Shown: positions 1 through 5,757 of the stretch, piece after piece
Position numbering within the stretch: the first letter of the stretch is position 1
How the letters are laid out: each line of letters opens with the position of its first letter
Assembly (NCBI GenBank): GCA_029932495.1
Contig: JAOZPY010000075.1
Span: forward strand, 3,996 to 9,816
Length of the DNA stretch: 5,821 bases
From: Desulfobacterales bacterium
Lineage (GTDB): Bacteria > Desulfobacterota > Desulfobacteria > Desulfobacterales > JAFDCJ01
Direction of reading: 5' to 3'
The notes under the pieces: model-generated
Told to the model about the DNA's origin: nothing
Database searches by the model: none
The model's input: only the letters and a program-made list of their open reading frames with translations
Made by a program: the position numbers and the translations under genes

Positions 1-945
1 TCTAAAAAATCCATTTTCACCGTCCAGTCCATGGCCAGCATGCTGGAAAAGATGGGTGTGACGGTCCAGCCCGAAGATATTCAGGTGGACAATGTCGCGG
101 CGGTGATGGTGACCACCGATCTGCCGGCTTTTGCCAGTACCGGGAGCCGTATTGATGCGTTGGTCAGCTCCATCGGCGATGCAGAGAATCTCCAGGGGGG
201 CACCTTGCTGTTTACTCCCCTTAAAGGGGCCGATGGCCAGGTGTATGCCGTGGCCCAGGGGCCGATCAGCACGGGTGGATTTGTGGCGAGCAGTTCCTCG
301 GGTTCAGGCGTGCAGAAGAATTTTCCAACCGTCGGCCGGGTGGTCAACGGCGCGGTAATTGAAAAAGAGATTGCCACCCATTTTAACAAAAAACAGTCCT
401 TAATCCTGAATTTACACAACCCTGACTTTACAACGGCCAGCCGAATGGCCCATGCTATTAACCGCGCTTTTTATGACCAGATCGCACACACCCGCAATTC
501 CGGCACCGTGGAAGTCAAGGTGCCTGCCAAATACCGGGGCAATACGGTTGCGCTGGTAAGCCGGATTGAAAGCCTCGGGGTCACTCCGGATACCGTTTCC
601 AAGGTGGTCATCAACGAGCGCACCGGTACGGTGATTATGGGAGAAAACGTCCGTATATCCACGATTGCCATTGCCCACGGAAACTTAAGCATCGAAATCA
701 AAGAAAACAGCAACGTTTCTCAGCCGCTTCCTTTTTCCAGGGGAGGGCAGACGGTGGTGACCCCCGAATCCCAGGTCCTGGTCAACGAGGGAAACAAGCC
801 CCTGTTTGTCGTGCAACACGGGGTGAGCATCGGCGAAGTGGTAAAGGCCTTGAATGCCCTGGGGGTTTCACCGCGTGATCTGATCGCTATTTTTCAGGCC
901 CTGAAAGCTGCCGGTGCCTTGCAGGCCGAACTGGAGATTATTTAA
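1..945 (+). CDS. flgI: Flagellar P-ring protein FlgI (5'-truncated by window edge)
   Basis: FlgI polymerises in the periplasm around the distal rod to form the P-ring, the peptidoglycan-level bushing of the flagellar motor. The frame is open from base 1, so the gene starts upstream; 314 C-terminal residues are visible. Family members are usually about 360-380 residues, so the signal peptide and roughly 50-60 residues are missing. Visible family hallmarks include FTVQSMASMLEKMGV at the left edge, then DLPAFASTGSRIDALVSSIG, GGTLLFTPLKGADGQ and YAVAQGPISTGGF, and near the end VNEGNKPLFVV followed by a helical tail with LGVSPRDLIAIFQALKAAGA. The ATG at base 31 is an internal methionine, not the start. 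The visible part has no cysteine, unlike E. coli FlgI, which carries a disulfide. The stop is one base before flgJ, as expected for translationally linked basal-body genes. Identification is firm. Confidence 0.96.
   Translation, partial: SKKSIFTVQSMASMLEKMGVTVQPEDIQVDNVAAVMVTTDLPAFASTGSRIDALVSSIGDAENLQGGTLLFTPLKGADGQVYAVAQGPISTGGFVASSSSGSGVQKNFPTVGRVVNGAVIEKEIATHFNKKQSLILNLHNPDFTTASRMAHAINRAFYDQIAHTRNSGTVEVKVPAKYRGNTVALVSRIESLGVTPDTVSKVVINERTGTVIMGENVRISTIAIAHGNLSIEIKENSNVSQPLPFSRGGQTVVTPESQVLVNEGNKPLFVVQHGVSIGEVVKALNALGVSPRDLIAIFQALKAAGALQAELEII
933..936 (+). promoter_or_regulatory. Ribosome binding site of flgJ, inside the flgI 3' end
   Basis: GGAG lies 10 bases before the ATG at 947 and within the last codons of flgI. 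It supports the ATG at 947 over the in-frame GTG at 914, which would give an 11-residue extension overlapping flgI and is not preceded by a good Shine-Dalgarno sequence. Confidence 0.6.
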
Positions 946-946
946 G

Positions 947-1315
947 ATGGACGACCCTGCTGGCGTCACATTCCGAATGTTGCCCGGCCTGTCCGGTGCA
1001 AGGCAGGCAAAGCCGGCAATCAGCACCCCCAAAACCGGGGCCCAACCTCCATCTGCTCAAGACGACCCGCATTTGCGGGAAGCCTGCCAGCAAATGGAAG
1101 CGCTTTTTCTCAGTTACATGCTTAAAGAAATGCGGGCCACGGTCGAAAAATCCGGCCTTATCAGCGGCGGACAGGCAGAGGAGATATTTACCTCTTTGCT
1201 GGACGTGGAAATTTCCAAAAAGATGGCAGCCCGGGGCGGGATCGGTCTGTCGAGTCTGCTGATGCAGCAGCTGGGTGGAAAAGGATCCCAGTCCGGGGGA
1301 GGCGACACCCCGTAA
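947..1315 (+). CDS. flgJ: Rod-binding protein FlgJ, single-domain type without muramidase
   Basis: FlgJ caps the growing flagellar rod and, in enterobacteria, also cuts peptidoglycan with a C-terminal muramidase. This protein is 122 residues and holds only the rod-binding domain. A low-complexity Pro/Ala-rich leader (about residues 1-40) is followed by the family helix with ACQQMEALFLSYMLKEMR (about 46-63), then GGQAEEIFTSLLDVEISKKM (about 74-93), then an Ala/Gly turn and GLSSLLMQQL. No glucosaminidase domain follows; the tail is short and Gly/Ser-rich. Single-domain FlgJ proteins are common outside the gamma- and beta-proteobacteria and work with a separate hydrolase, which is not encoded in this window. 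The start at 947 is chosen because it lies one base after the flgI stop and has GGAG 10 bases upstream. Position directly after flgI is the classical order. Confidence 0.92.
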   Translation: MDDPAGVTFRMLPGLSGARQAKPAISTPKTGAQPPSAQDDPHLREACQQMEALFLSYMLKEMRATVEKSGLISGGQAEEIFTSLLDVEISKKMAARGGIGLSSLLMQQLGGKGSQSGGGDTP

Positions 1316-1334
1316 CCACCTGGCGAAATTCGGC

Positions 1335-1361
1335 TAAAGTTTTTAATCAACAAGCCGATAA
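1335..1361 (+). promoter_or_regulatory. Sigma-28 (FliA) promoter for flgN and downstream genes
   Basis: The -35 element TAAAGTTT (1335-1342), an 11-base spacer (1343-1353) and the -10 element GCCGATAA (1354-1361) match the enterobacterial FliA consensus TAAAGTTT-N11-GCCGATAA at all 16 specified bases and in spacing. It sits in the only gap between flgJ and flgN, on the coding strand. Transcription would be expected to start about 7 bases past the -10 element, near 1368, giving a leader of under 20 bases with AAGGA at 1376-1380 before the flgN ATG. It implies that flgN, the HDOD gene, flgK, flgL and perhaps the last two genes form a late (class 3) transcription unit, in addition to any read-through from flgIJ. 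Confidence 0.93.
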
Positions 1362-1385
1362 TACCCCTGGATAAAAAGGATCATT

Positions 1386-1907
1386 ATGGGCAAGCAGCCA
1401 TCGAATCTAAACCCCCGCCTGGAACAACTGCTGCAGTTGCTTCAGCAGGAAAAAGCACTTTATCAGTCCCTGAAGGGGACAATGGAGCCGGAAAAAAACG
1501 CCTTGCTGGCAACGGATGTAACTTCCTTACGCCGGGCATCACAGCAAAAGGAATCCATTCTGTTCGAGCTGCAGGCATTGGAGACCCAGCGCTTCGCTGT
1601 GATCGGTGAACTGGCAGAAAGTCTGGGATGTGAACCCCGGGCGCTCAGCCTTGGCGAGATTGCCCGACGGGTGGATGAACCCCATGCAGAGCGGTTGCGC
1701 CAAGCCGGTGACATCCTGAAGAAATTGCTTAAAACACTGGCAGAAGAAAATCGTCGGCAAAAAGAGATATTTGAACATTCGCTGGCCATCATGCGGGAGG
1801 CATTTGAACTGCTGCACAGCGTGACAGCAGCCCCGACGGTTTATCGGCGTACGGGCAATATTCGTCGACCCCGGTCCACTGGAAACCTCGTTTGCAACGA
1901 AGTGTGA
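1386..1907 (+). CDS. flgN: Flagellar export chaperone FlgN
   Basis: FlgN is a cytoplasmic type III export chaperone that binds the C-terminal helices of FlgK and FlgL and delivers them to the export gate. The 173-residue protein is almost all helical: a first long helix with LEQLLQLLQQEKALYQSL (about 12-29), a second with ALLATDVTSLRRASQQKESIL (from about 39), then a family-like ETQR/LGCEP linker and a third helix with LAEENRRQKEIFEHSL (about 118-133). The C-terminus has the YxxxG pattern (YRRTG, 153-157) often found in FlgN tails. Length is in the usual 140-170 range or slightly longer. The start has AAGGA five bases upstream. It directly follows a sigma-28 promoter; the anti-sigma gene flgM, which often occupies the slot between that promoter and flgN, is absent. 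Its clients flgK and flgL lie downstream. FlgN diverges strongly, so the call rests on fold, tail and position. Confidence 0.88.
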   Translation: MGKQPSNLNPRLEQLLQLLQQEKALYQSLKGTMEPEKNALLATDVTSLRRASQQKESILFELQALETQRFAVIGELAESLGCEPRALSLGEIARRVDEPHAERLRQAGDILKKLLKTLAEENRRQKEIFEHSLAIMREAFELLHSVTAAPTVYRRTGNIRRPRSTGNLVCNEV

Positions 1908-1952
1908 TGGGACGGGATCTGTGCCAATAATAGCCTGAAAAAAGAAGGGTTT

Positions 1953-2804
1953 ATGACACATCCCAAGTTGAAAAAAATTATGGCAAAGGTCAAAACACTT
2001 CCCAGCATGCCGGCAACCGGTGCCAAAATGCTGACGATGCTCGAAGATCCCGATACAAGCATTGATGAGATTGAAGAAGTTTTGCGCCAGGACCCGGGTT
2101 TGACTGGAAACGTCCTGAAACTGTCAAATTCGGTCTACTTCGGGATTCCCTCCAAAGTCGCTTCGGTGCGCCAGGCCGTGTTGTTGCTGGGGTTGAAACG
2201 GCTGATGCAGCTTGTCATCGCCTCCTGTGTCAGTGCGGCAATGGACAAACCGATTCCCGGCTATGATTTGCCGCCGGGCAATTTGTGGAAACATTCAATT
2301 GCTGTTTCAATTGCCGCTGAGGCCCTGGCCAGAGATCAGAAAAATATTGATGTTGACGATATTTTTACCCCTGCGCTGCTGCATGATATCGGTAAACTGG
2401 TTCTGGGGCATTTCGTACAGGATGAACTGCAGACCATCGAGGATATCACAGCCAAAGGGGTACCATACGTGGTGGCTGAAAATATGGTGCTGGGAACGGA
2501 CCATGCAGAAATCGGGGCAAAGATTTTAACCCAGTGGGCATTTCCACCTTCTGTTATTGAGGCCGTACGCTGGCATCACGATCCGGATTTTCCTGAAAAA
2601 CCCAGCATGGTGGTGGACGTGGTTTATCTGGCCAATTTATTATGCCAAACCAACGGCACCAGCGCGCAAAACGACGGACAGGCAGCGGAGCTTTCACCAG
2701 CAGTAATCGACCGCTTGGGTATTGACATCCACGGGTTTGAAGAAATAACAGCCAAGGTCGCCCAGTGGGTTGATGAACTGGCCGACGCGCTGACATTCAG
2801 CTAA
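1953..2804 (+). CDS. HDOD-domain protein embedded in the flagellar operon
   Basis: This 283-residue cytoplasmic protein belongs to the HDOD family (relatives of HD and HD-GYP phosphohydrolases), implicated in signalling and motility but mostly without known reactions. The N-terminal half has the family pattern: VKTLPSMP (13-20), DPGLTGNVLKLSNSVYFG (47-64) and the VASVRQAVLLLGLKRL helix (69-84). The second half keeps likely metal-ligand positions of an HD fold: H114 in LWKHS, H144-D145 in LLHDIGK, H184 in TDHAEIGA, H208-H209 in WHHD and D222 in VVDVVYLAN. No GYP motif, receiver domain or other output domain is seen. The start at 1953 has GAAGGG at 1944-1949, only three bases away, which is tight; the next ATG (1980) lacks a ribosome site and would trim the conserved N-terminus. 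It lies 45 bases after flgN and 32 before flgK, so it is probably co-transcribed with them and may control motility or the late flagellar switch (inference). Confidence 0.9.
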   Translation: MTHPKLKKIMAKVKTLPSMPATGAKMLTMLEDPDTSIDEIEEVLRQDPGLTGNVLKLSNSVYFGIPSKVASVRQAVLLLGLKRLMQLVIASCVSAAMDKPIPGYDLPPGNLWKHSIAVSIAAEALARDQKNIDVDDIFTPALLHDIGKLVLGHFVQDELQTIEDITAKGVPYVVAENMVLGTDHAEIGAKILTQWAFPPSVIEAVRWHHDPDFPEKPSMVVDVVYLANLLCQTNGTSAQNDGQAAELSPAVIDRLGIDIHGFEEITAKVAQWVDELADALTFS

Positions 2805-2825
2805 CGAGCAGCCGGATTGTTTTCC

Positions 2826-2831
2826 GGGGGG
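2826..2831 (+). promoter_or_regulatory. G-run ribosome binding site of flgK
   Basis: Six consecutive G bases end five bases before the flgK ATG at 2837. A pure G run instead of AGGAGG is unusual; it can still pair with the CCUCC of 16S rRNA with G-U tolerance. The last gene of the window has a similar G run (5748-5752), so this may be an accepted style in this genome. Confidence 0.5.
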
Positions 2832-2836
2832 TAATA

Positions 2837-4237
2837 ATGTCCGATATACAGGGAATATTAGGTATTGCAAGCAAGGCGCTGCGGGTTCAGCAAAGAGCCA
2901 TCAACGTGACCGGTAACAACATTGCCAATGTAAACACCCCGGGCTATTCACGCCAGCGGTTGAACATTTCCGCAGATCAGCCGGTAAATACCGGCTTTGG
3001 ACCCTTGGGCAGCGGTGTCCGTGCCAGTGAAGTTGAGCGTATTTACCAGCGTTTTCTGGCAACCCAGATCAACGGCGAAACCCAGAGCCTGGGGCAGTGG
3101 GAAGCCCGCAAGGATATGCTGGAAAGAGTCGAAATGGTATTTGATGAATCCGGTGATTACGGACTCAGTCAGACCATGAGCGAATTCTGGAATGCCTGGC
3201 AGGATCTGAGCAACAATCCTTCCGGTTCCGTGGAGCGCACCGTTCTGGTGGCCAAAAGCGAAATGCTGACCACAACAATTGCAAAAAATTACCAGGACCT
3301 TCAAAACATCCAGCATGATATCGATGCCCGGGTTGAGGGGGCGGTGGATAAGATAAACGAATTGTCTGCCAGTGTTGTGGATCTCAACGACAAGATCGTT
3401 TCCATGGAAGCCGATGGATTTACAGCCAATGATTACCGGGACCAGCGGGACCTGGTTTTAAAGGAGCTGTCTGAACTGATCGATATCAACAGCTTTGAAG
3501 ATTCCAGCGGTGCGGTCACGGTTTCGGTGGGCAATGGGCAACCCCTGGTGGAAGGTATCCATCGTTACAGCCTGTCGACCCAGCCGAATGCTTCCGGTCT
3601 CAAAGATGTTGCCTGGCTGGATGACGATGGCAATGCGGTATCCATTACCAGCAACATTGACGGGGGGAAGTTGGGCGGTTGGCTGACAGCCCGGGACACA
3701 GACATCGTGGATTATATGGACCGGCTGGACACCCTGGCCCAAAACCTGATGAATGAAGTCAACACCTTGCATGCCGCCGGTTACGGATTGGACGGTTCCA
3801 CCGGCAATGATTTTTTTACCGGAACGGCGGCCGGCGATATGGCGGTCAATTCTGCTATTGTCAGTGATCCCAACCTGGTTGCCGCTGCCGCCGGTTACGA
3901 TACCGTACCGGGGGATAAACCGGGAGACAACCGCAATGCCATTGCCATTGCCGGCTTGCGCGAAACGCTGACAATGGCGGGCGGTACGGCGACTTTTGAC
4001 GATTATTACGCATCACTGGTCAGCGATGTCGGCCACGGGGTTCAACAGGCGCAGTCCTATCACGACCATCAAAGCCAGATGGTGCTTCATTTGGAGAACT
4101 ATCGGGACTCGATTTCGGGGGTTTCCATCGATGAGGAAATGGTAAACCTGGTTAATTATCAAAAAGCCTACCAGGCGGCAGCGCGTCTGATCAACACGGC
4201 CAGTGAGATGATGGATACGCTCCTGAATATGGTTTAA
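2837..4237 (+). CDS. flgK: Flagellar hook-associated protein 1, FlgK
   Basis: FlgK is exported through the flagellar type III system and forms the first ring of the hook-filament junction. The 466-residue protein has the rod/hook/filament signature NNIANVNTPGYSRQ at residues 27-40, after an N-terminal helix with ALRVQQRAINVTG. Next come the FlgK core motifs: a long coiled region (about 75-200), DYRDQRDLVLKELSELIDI (199-217), GGKLGGWLTARD (276-287) and NEVNTLHAAGYGLDGSTGNDFF-type sequence (about 306-327). The C-terminal assembly helix is classical: SGVSIDEEMVNLVNYQKAY (427-445) and then a helix ending in MMDTLLNMV. It is shorter than E. coli FlgK (547 residues), mostly in the variable surface domains, which is common outside enterobacteria. 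The start follows a G-rich ribosome site. Its chaperone FlgN is encoded upstream and its partner FlgL downstream. Confidence 0.97.
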   Translation: MSDIQGILGIASKALRVQQRAINVTGNNIANVNTPGYSRQRLNISADQPVNTGFGPLGSGVRASEVERIYQRFLATQINGETQSLGQWEARKDMLERVEMVFDESGDYGLSQTMSEFWNAWQDLSNNPSGSVERTVLVAKSEMLTTTIAKNYQDLQNIQHDIDARVEGAVDKINELSASVVDLNDKIVSMEADGFTANDYRDQRDLVLKELSELIDINSFEDSSGAVTVSVGNGQPLVEGIHRYSLSTQPNASGLKDVAWLDDDGNAVSITSNIDGGKLGGWLTARDTDIVDYMDRLDTLAQNLMNEVNTLHAAGYGLDGSTGNDFFTGTAAGDMAVNSAIVSDPNLVAAAAGYDTVPGDKPGDNRNAIAIAGLRETLTMAGGTATFDDYYASLVSDVGHGVQQAQSYHDHQSQMVLHLENYRDSISGVSIDEEMVNLVNYQKAYQAAARLINTASEMMDTLLNMV

Positions 4238-4347
4238 CGGAAGGGTTCAGGGTTCAAGGTCCAAGGTCCAAGGTGCAAGGTAAAAGGCACAGGGTTCAGG
4301 GCTGAAAGCCAACAGGCCAACATTGATTTTATAAAAGGAGAGTTCCC
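4238..4347 (+). other. flgK-flgL intergenic region
   Basis: This 110-base gap is the longest non-coding stretch in the window. Its first two thirds are a tandem heptamer array (4244-4306). After it, GCCAACA occurs twice, at 4308-4314 and 4316-4322. The end is AT-rich and holds the flgL ribosome site AGGAGA (4336-4341), six bases before the ATG. I see no convincing promoter and no stem-loop followed by a T run, so flgL is probably reached by read-through from flgK. Confidence 0.7.
4244..4306 (+). repeat. Tandem array of nine imperfect 7-base repeats (GGTTCAA type)
   Basis: Read in 7-base steps the region gives GGTTCAG, GGTTCAA, GGTCCAA, GGTCCAA, GGTGCAA, GGTAAAA, GGCACAG, GGTTCAG, GGCTGAA. 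The leading GG is invariant in all nine units, T3 is kept in seven, and the fourth position varies most. The period of seven is not a multiple of three and the array lies after the flgK stop codon, so it is not coding. Similar GGTTCAA (TTGAACC) heptamer runs are known to me from intergenic regions of some environmental bacterial genomes, but I cannot confirm this for the present organism. The array may be a slippage-prone microsatellite or part of a dispersed family. Confidence 0.88.
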
Positions 4348-5259
4348 ATGCGGGTAACCCGGAATATGGCCAGCAGAAATTTTATCAGTTATATTCAGCG
4401 GCAGGCGCGGGATTTATTAAAAACCCAGCAGCAGATTGCCTCTCAAAAACGCATCAATAAAATTTCCGATGACCCCATCGGTATGGGGCATGTGCTTGGC
4501 TATCGGAGCCGCCTGGCAGCCATGGATCAGTACCAGGAAAACATCGCCCAGGGAATCACCCGGCTGGAGTTCAACGATCAGAATCTGGACCTGGCTTCAG
4601 ATCTGGTCAGTACCGCCAGGCGGCTGGCGGAGCAGTATTCGGGTGCTGCTGTTTCCGCTGAAGATAAGCAGCTGGCTGCTTACCAGGTAAAAGACATTTA
4701 CGATCATGTCATGCAACTGGCCAACAGCCGCTTTGAGGGCAATTATATTTTTTCAGGCCATGCCACCGATACCGTACCGTTTTCACGTGATGCAGATTTC
4801 AATGCCACTTACCACGGAGATGACGGCCAGGTCCGCATTATGGTAGCCGAAAATACCGAGGTTCGTATTGACGCGGACGGCAGCAAAATATTTCAAAATG
4901 CCGCCAACGGTGGAGTCAATATATTTGACGAGCTAAAAAACCTGATTGATGGATTGGAAAATTCCGATCCGGTGGCCGGAAGTGCTCAGATCAAATCCAC
5001 GGTCAGCACACTTTACAATGGTCGCCAGCAAATCAACGATCGTCGCGCAGAATATGCACCTGCCGTATACCGGCTGCAGGCCACCGGCGACTACTGGACC
5101 CAACTGAAACCCAAGATACAGGAGGCGCTGGCGGCTACCGAACAGGCCGATATCCCCAAGGCCATCGTGGAAATGAAAAACCTGGAAACAGCCTATGAAA
5201 CCACACTGGCCACGGCCGCCCGGATTATTCAACCCAGCCTGATGGATTTTCTCAGATAG
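4348..5259 (+). CDS. flgL: Flagellar hook-associated protein 3, FlgL
   Basis: FlgL forms the second ring of the hook-filament junction, between FlgK and the flagellin filament, and is exported by the flagellar type III system with help from FlgN. The 303-residue protein has the flagellin-like N-terminal coiled coil: MRVTRNMASRNFI, QQIASQKRINKISDDPIG (28-45; the usual form is ASGKRI..PSDDP) and LGYRSRLAAMDQYQENI (50-66). The middle holds VMQLANSRFEGNYIFSG (121-137) followed by T.PF and a short beta-rich D2 region with YHGDDGQVRI. The C-terminal helix ends LETAYETTLATAARIIQPSL (279-298) and then MDFLR, typical of FlgL. Length fits the family (about 300-320). The start has AGGAGA six bases upstream. 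Its stop is nine bases before the next gene. The csrA and fliW genes that often follow flgL are not seen here. Confidence 0.96.
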   Translation: MRVTRNMASRNFISYIQRQARDLLKTQQQIASQKRINKISDDPIGMGHVLGYRSRLAAMDQYQENIAQGITRLEFNDQNLDLASDLVSTARRLAEQYSGAAVSAEDKQLAAYQVKDIYDHVMQLANSRFEGNYIFSGHATDTVPFSRDADFNATYHGDDGQVRIMVAENTEVRIDADGSKIFQNAANGGVNIFDELKNLIDGLENSDPVAGSAQIKSTVSTLYNGRQQINDRRAEYAPAVYRLQATGDYWTQLKPKIQEALAATEQADIPKAIVEMKNLETAYETTLATAARIIQPSLMDFLR

Positions 5260-5268
5260 GCAAAGTCA

Positions 5269-5739
5269 ATGAAAAACATCACGATAACTGTCCTTGTTTC
5301 TTTCCTGGTGGGTCTGATTGCCGTCCAACCGGCATGGTCCCTGAGCAGCAACGGCATTGTAAAGCTCAAGCAGGCCGGCGTCAGTGACCAGACCATCGCA
5401 TTGATCGCTCGGGAAAAAGTCATTGAAACCGCCGCGTTCAGCATTGATGACATTGTAAAAATGAAAAAGGCCGGCGTCAGTGATAAGACCCTGCAGCTGA
5501 TGATCAAGGATAATTCGATTTCAAAAAGACCCGATTCCATCGTTTACGGGCAAAGCACCCAGTCCATCCGGCAACTCAGCCCCCAGGACCTGGTCAAGCT
5601 CAAAGAACATGGAATGAGCGATGCGGTCATTCAGTCCGTCATCCGCGATTCAAGATCCAGCGACGAGCAGGACCGCGAACGGGCCTGGCGCATGCTGGAG
5701 AATATGGACCTGCGCATTTACCAACCCGCTGTCCGTTGA
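5269..5739 (+). CDS. Exported protein with three copies of a short helical motif
   Basis: I do not recognise a named family. The 156-residue product starts with a plausible Sec signal peptide: MKN, a hydrophobic stretch ITITVLVSFLVGLIAV (4-19) and AWS (22-24) as a possible cleavage site; there is no lipobox cysteine. The mature part carries three copies of a helix-turn-helix-like motif of pattern (I/L)VK(L/M)K..G(V/M)SD..(I/L): residues 29-49 (KLKQAGVSDQTIALI), 61-81 (KMKKAGVSDKTLQLMI) and 107-127 (KLKEHGMSDAVIQSVI). Motifs of this kind occur singly or repeated in many bacterial envelope proteins of unknown role. The tail is charged, with no further domain and no cysteine. The ATG is nine bases after the flgL stop and its weak ribosome site (AGG, 5258-5260) overlaps that stop, so expression is probably coupled to flgL. 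A periplasmic role linked to flagella is possible but unproven. Confidence 0.85.
   Translation: MKNITITVLVSFLVGLIAVQPAWSLSSNGIVKLKQAGVSDQTIALIAREKVIETAAFSIDDIVKMKKAGVSDKTLQLMIKDNSISKRPDSIVYGQSTQSIRQLSPQDLVKLKEHGMSDAVIQSVIRDSRSSDEQDRERAWRMLENMDLRIYQPAVR
5372..5483 (+). repeat. Two identical 16-base copies within the motif-repeat gene
   Basis: AGGCCGGCGTCAGTGA occurs at 5372-5387 and again at 5468-5483, exactly 96 bases (32 codons) apart and in the same frame. The flanking CATTGTAAA is also shared (5355-5363 and 5451-5459); over the 33 bases compared, 28 match. The third protein motif (around 5590-5650) is not conserved at this level. This points to a fairly recent duplication or conversion of motif 1 and motif 2. 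Confidence 0.85.
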
Positions 5740-5747
5740 AAAACATT

Positions 5748-5752
5748 GGGGG
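5748..5752 (+). promoter_or_regulatory. G-run ribosome binding site of the last gene
   Basis: Five consecutive G bases end five bases before the ATG at 5758 and support that start. An in-frame GTG at 5752 overlaps the run itself and so is unlikely to be used. Confidence 0.5.
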
Positions 5753-5757
5753 TGATT

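Noticed and set aside
217..228. CCCC-N4/5-GGGG hairpin within flgI
   Set aside because: Short stem inside a well-conserved coding region, with nothing to suggest a regulatory role.
914..946. GTG start giving FlgJ an 11-residue N-terminal extension
   Set aside because: It overlaps flgI, encodes residues unlike the family, and the ATG at 947 has a better placed GGAG.
1294..1312. CGGGG/CCCCG inverted repeat at the end of flgJ as a terminator
   Set aside because: The stem is only five pairs with a nine-base loop and no T run follows; it lies inside the coding sequence.
1539..1961. Minus-strand reading frame of 140 codons across flgN and the flgN-HDOD gap
   Set aside because: It is antisense to a recognised gene, has no ribosome site or recognisable protein features, and the other antisense frames in the window are of the same kind.
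1980..2804. Alternative HDOD start at the ATG at 1980
   Set aside because: No ribosome site precedes it, and the residues upstream (LKKI) fit the usual HDOD N-terminus, so 1953 is preferred despite its tight spacing.
2812..2827. CCGG-N8-CCGG inverted repeat before flgK
   Set aside because: Four-pair arms are too short to be meaningful, and no T run follows.
4281..4307. Second sigma-28 promoter before flgL (TAAA, 15 bases, GGCTGAAA)
   Set aside because: The -10 element matches GCCGATAA at only four of eight positions, lacks the CGAT core, and lies within the heptamer array.
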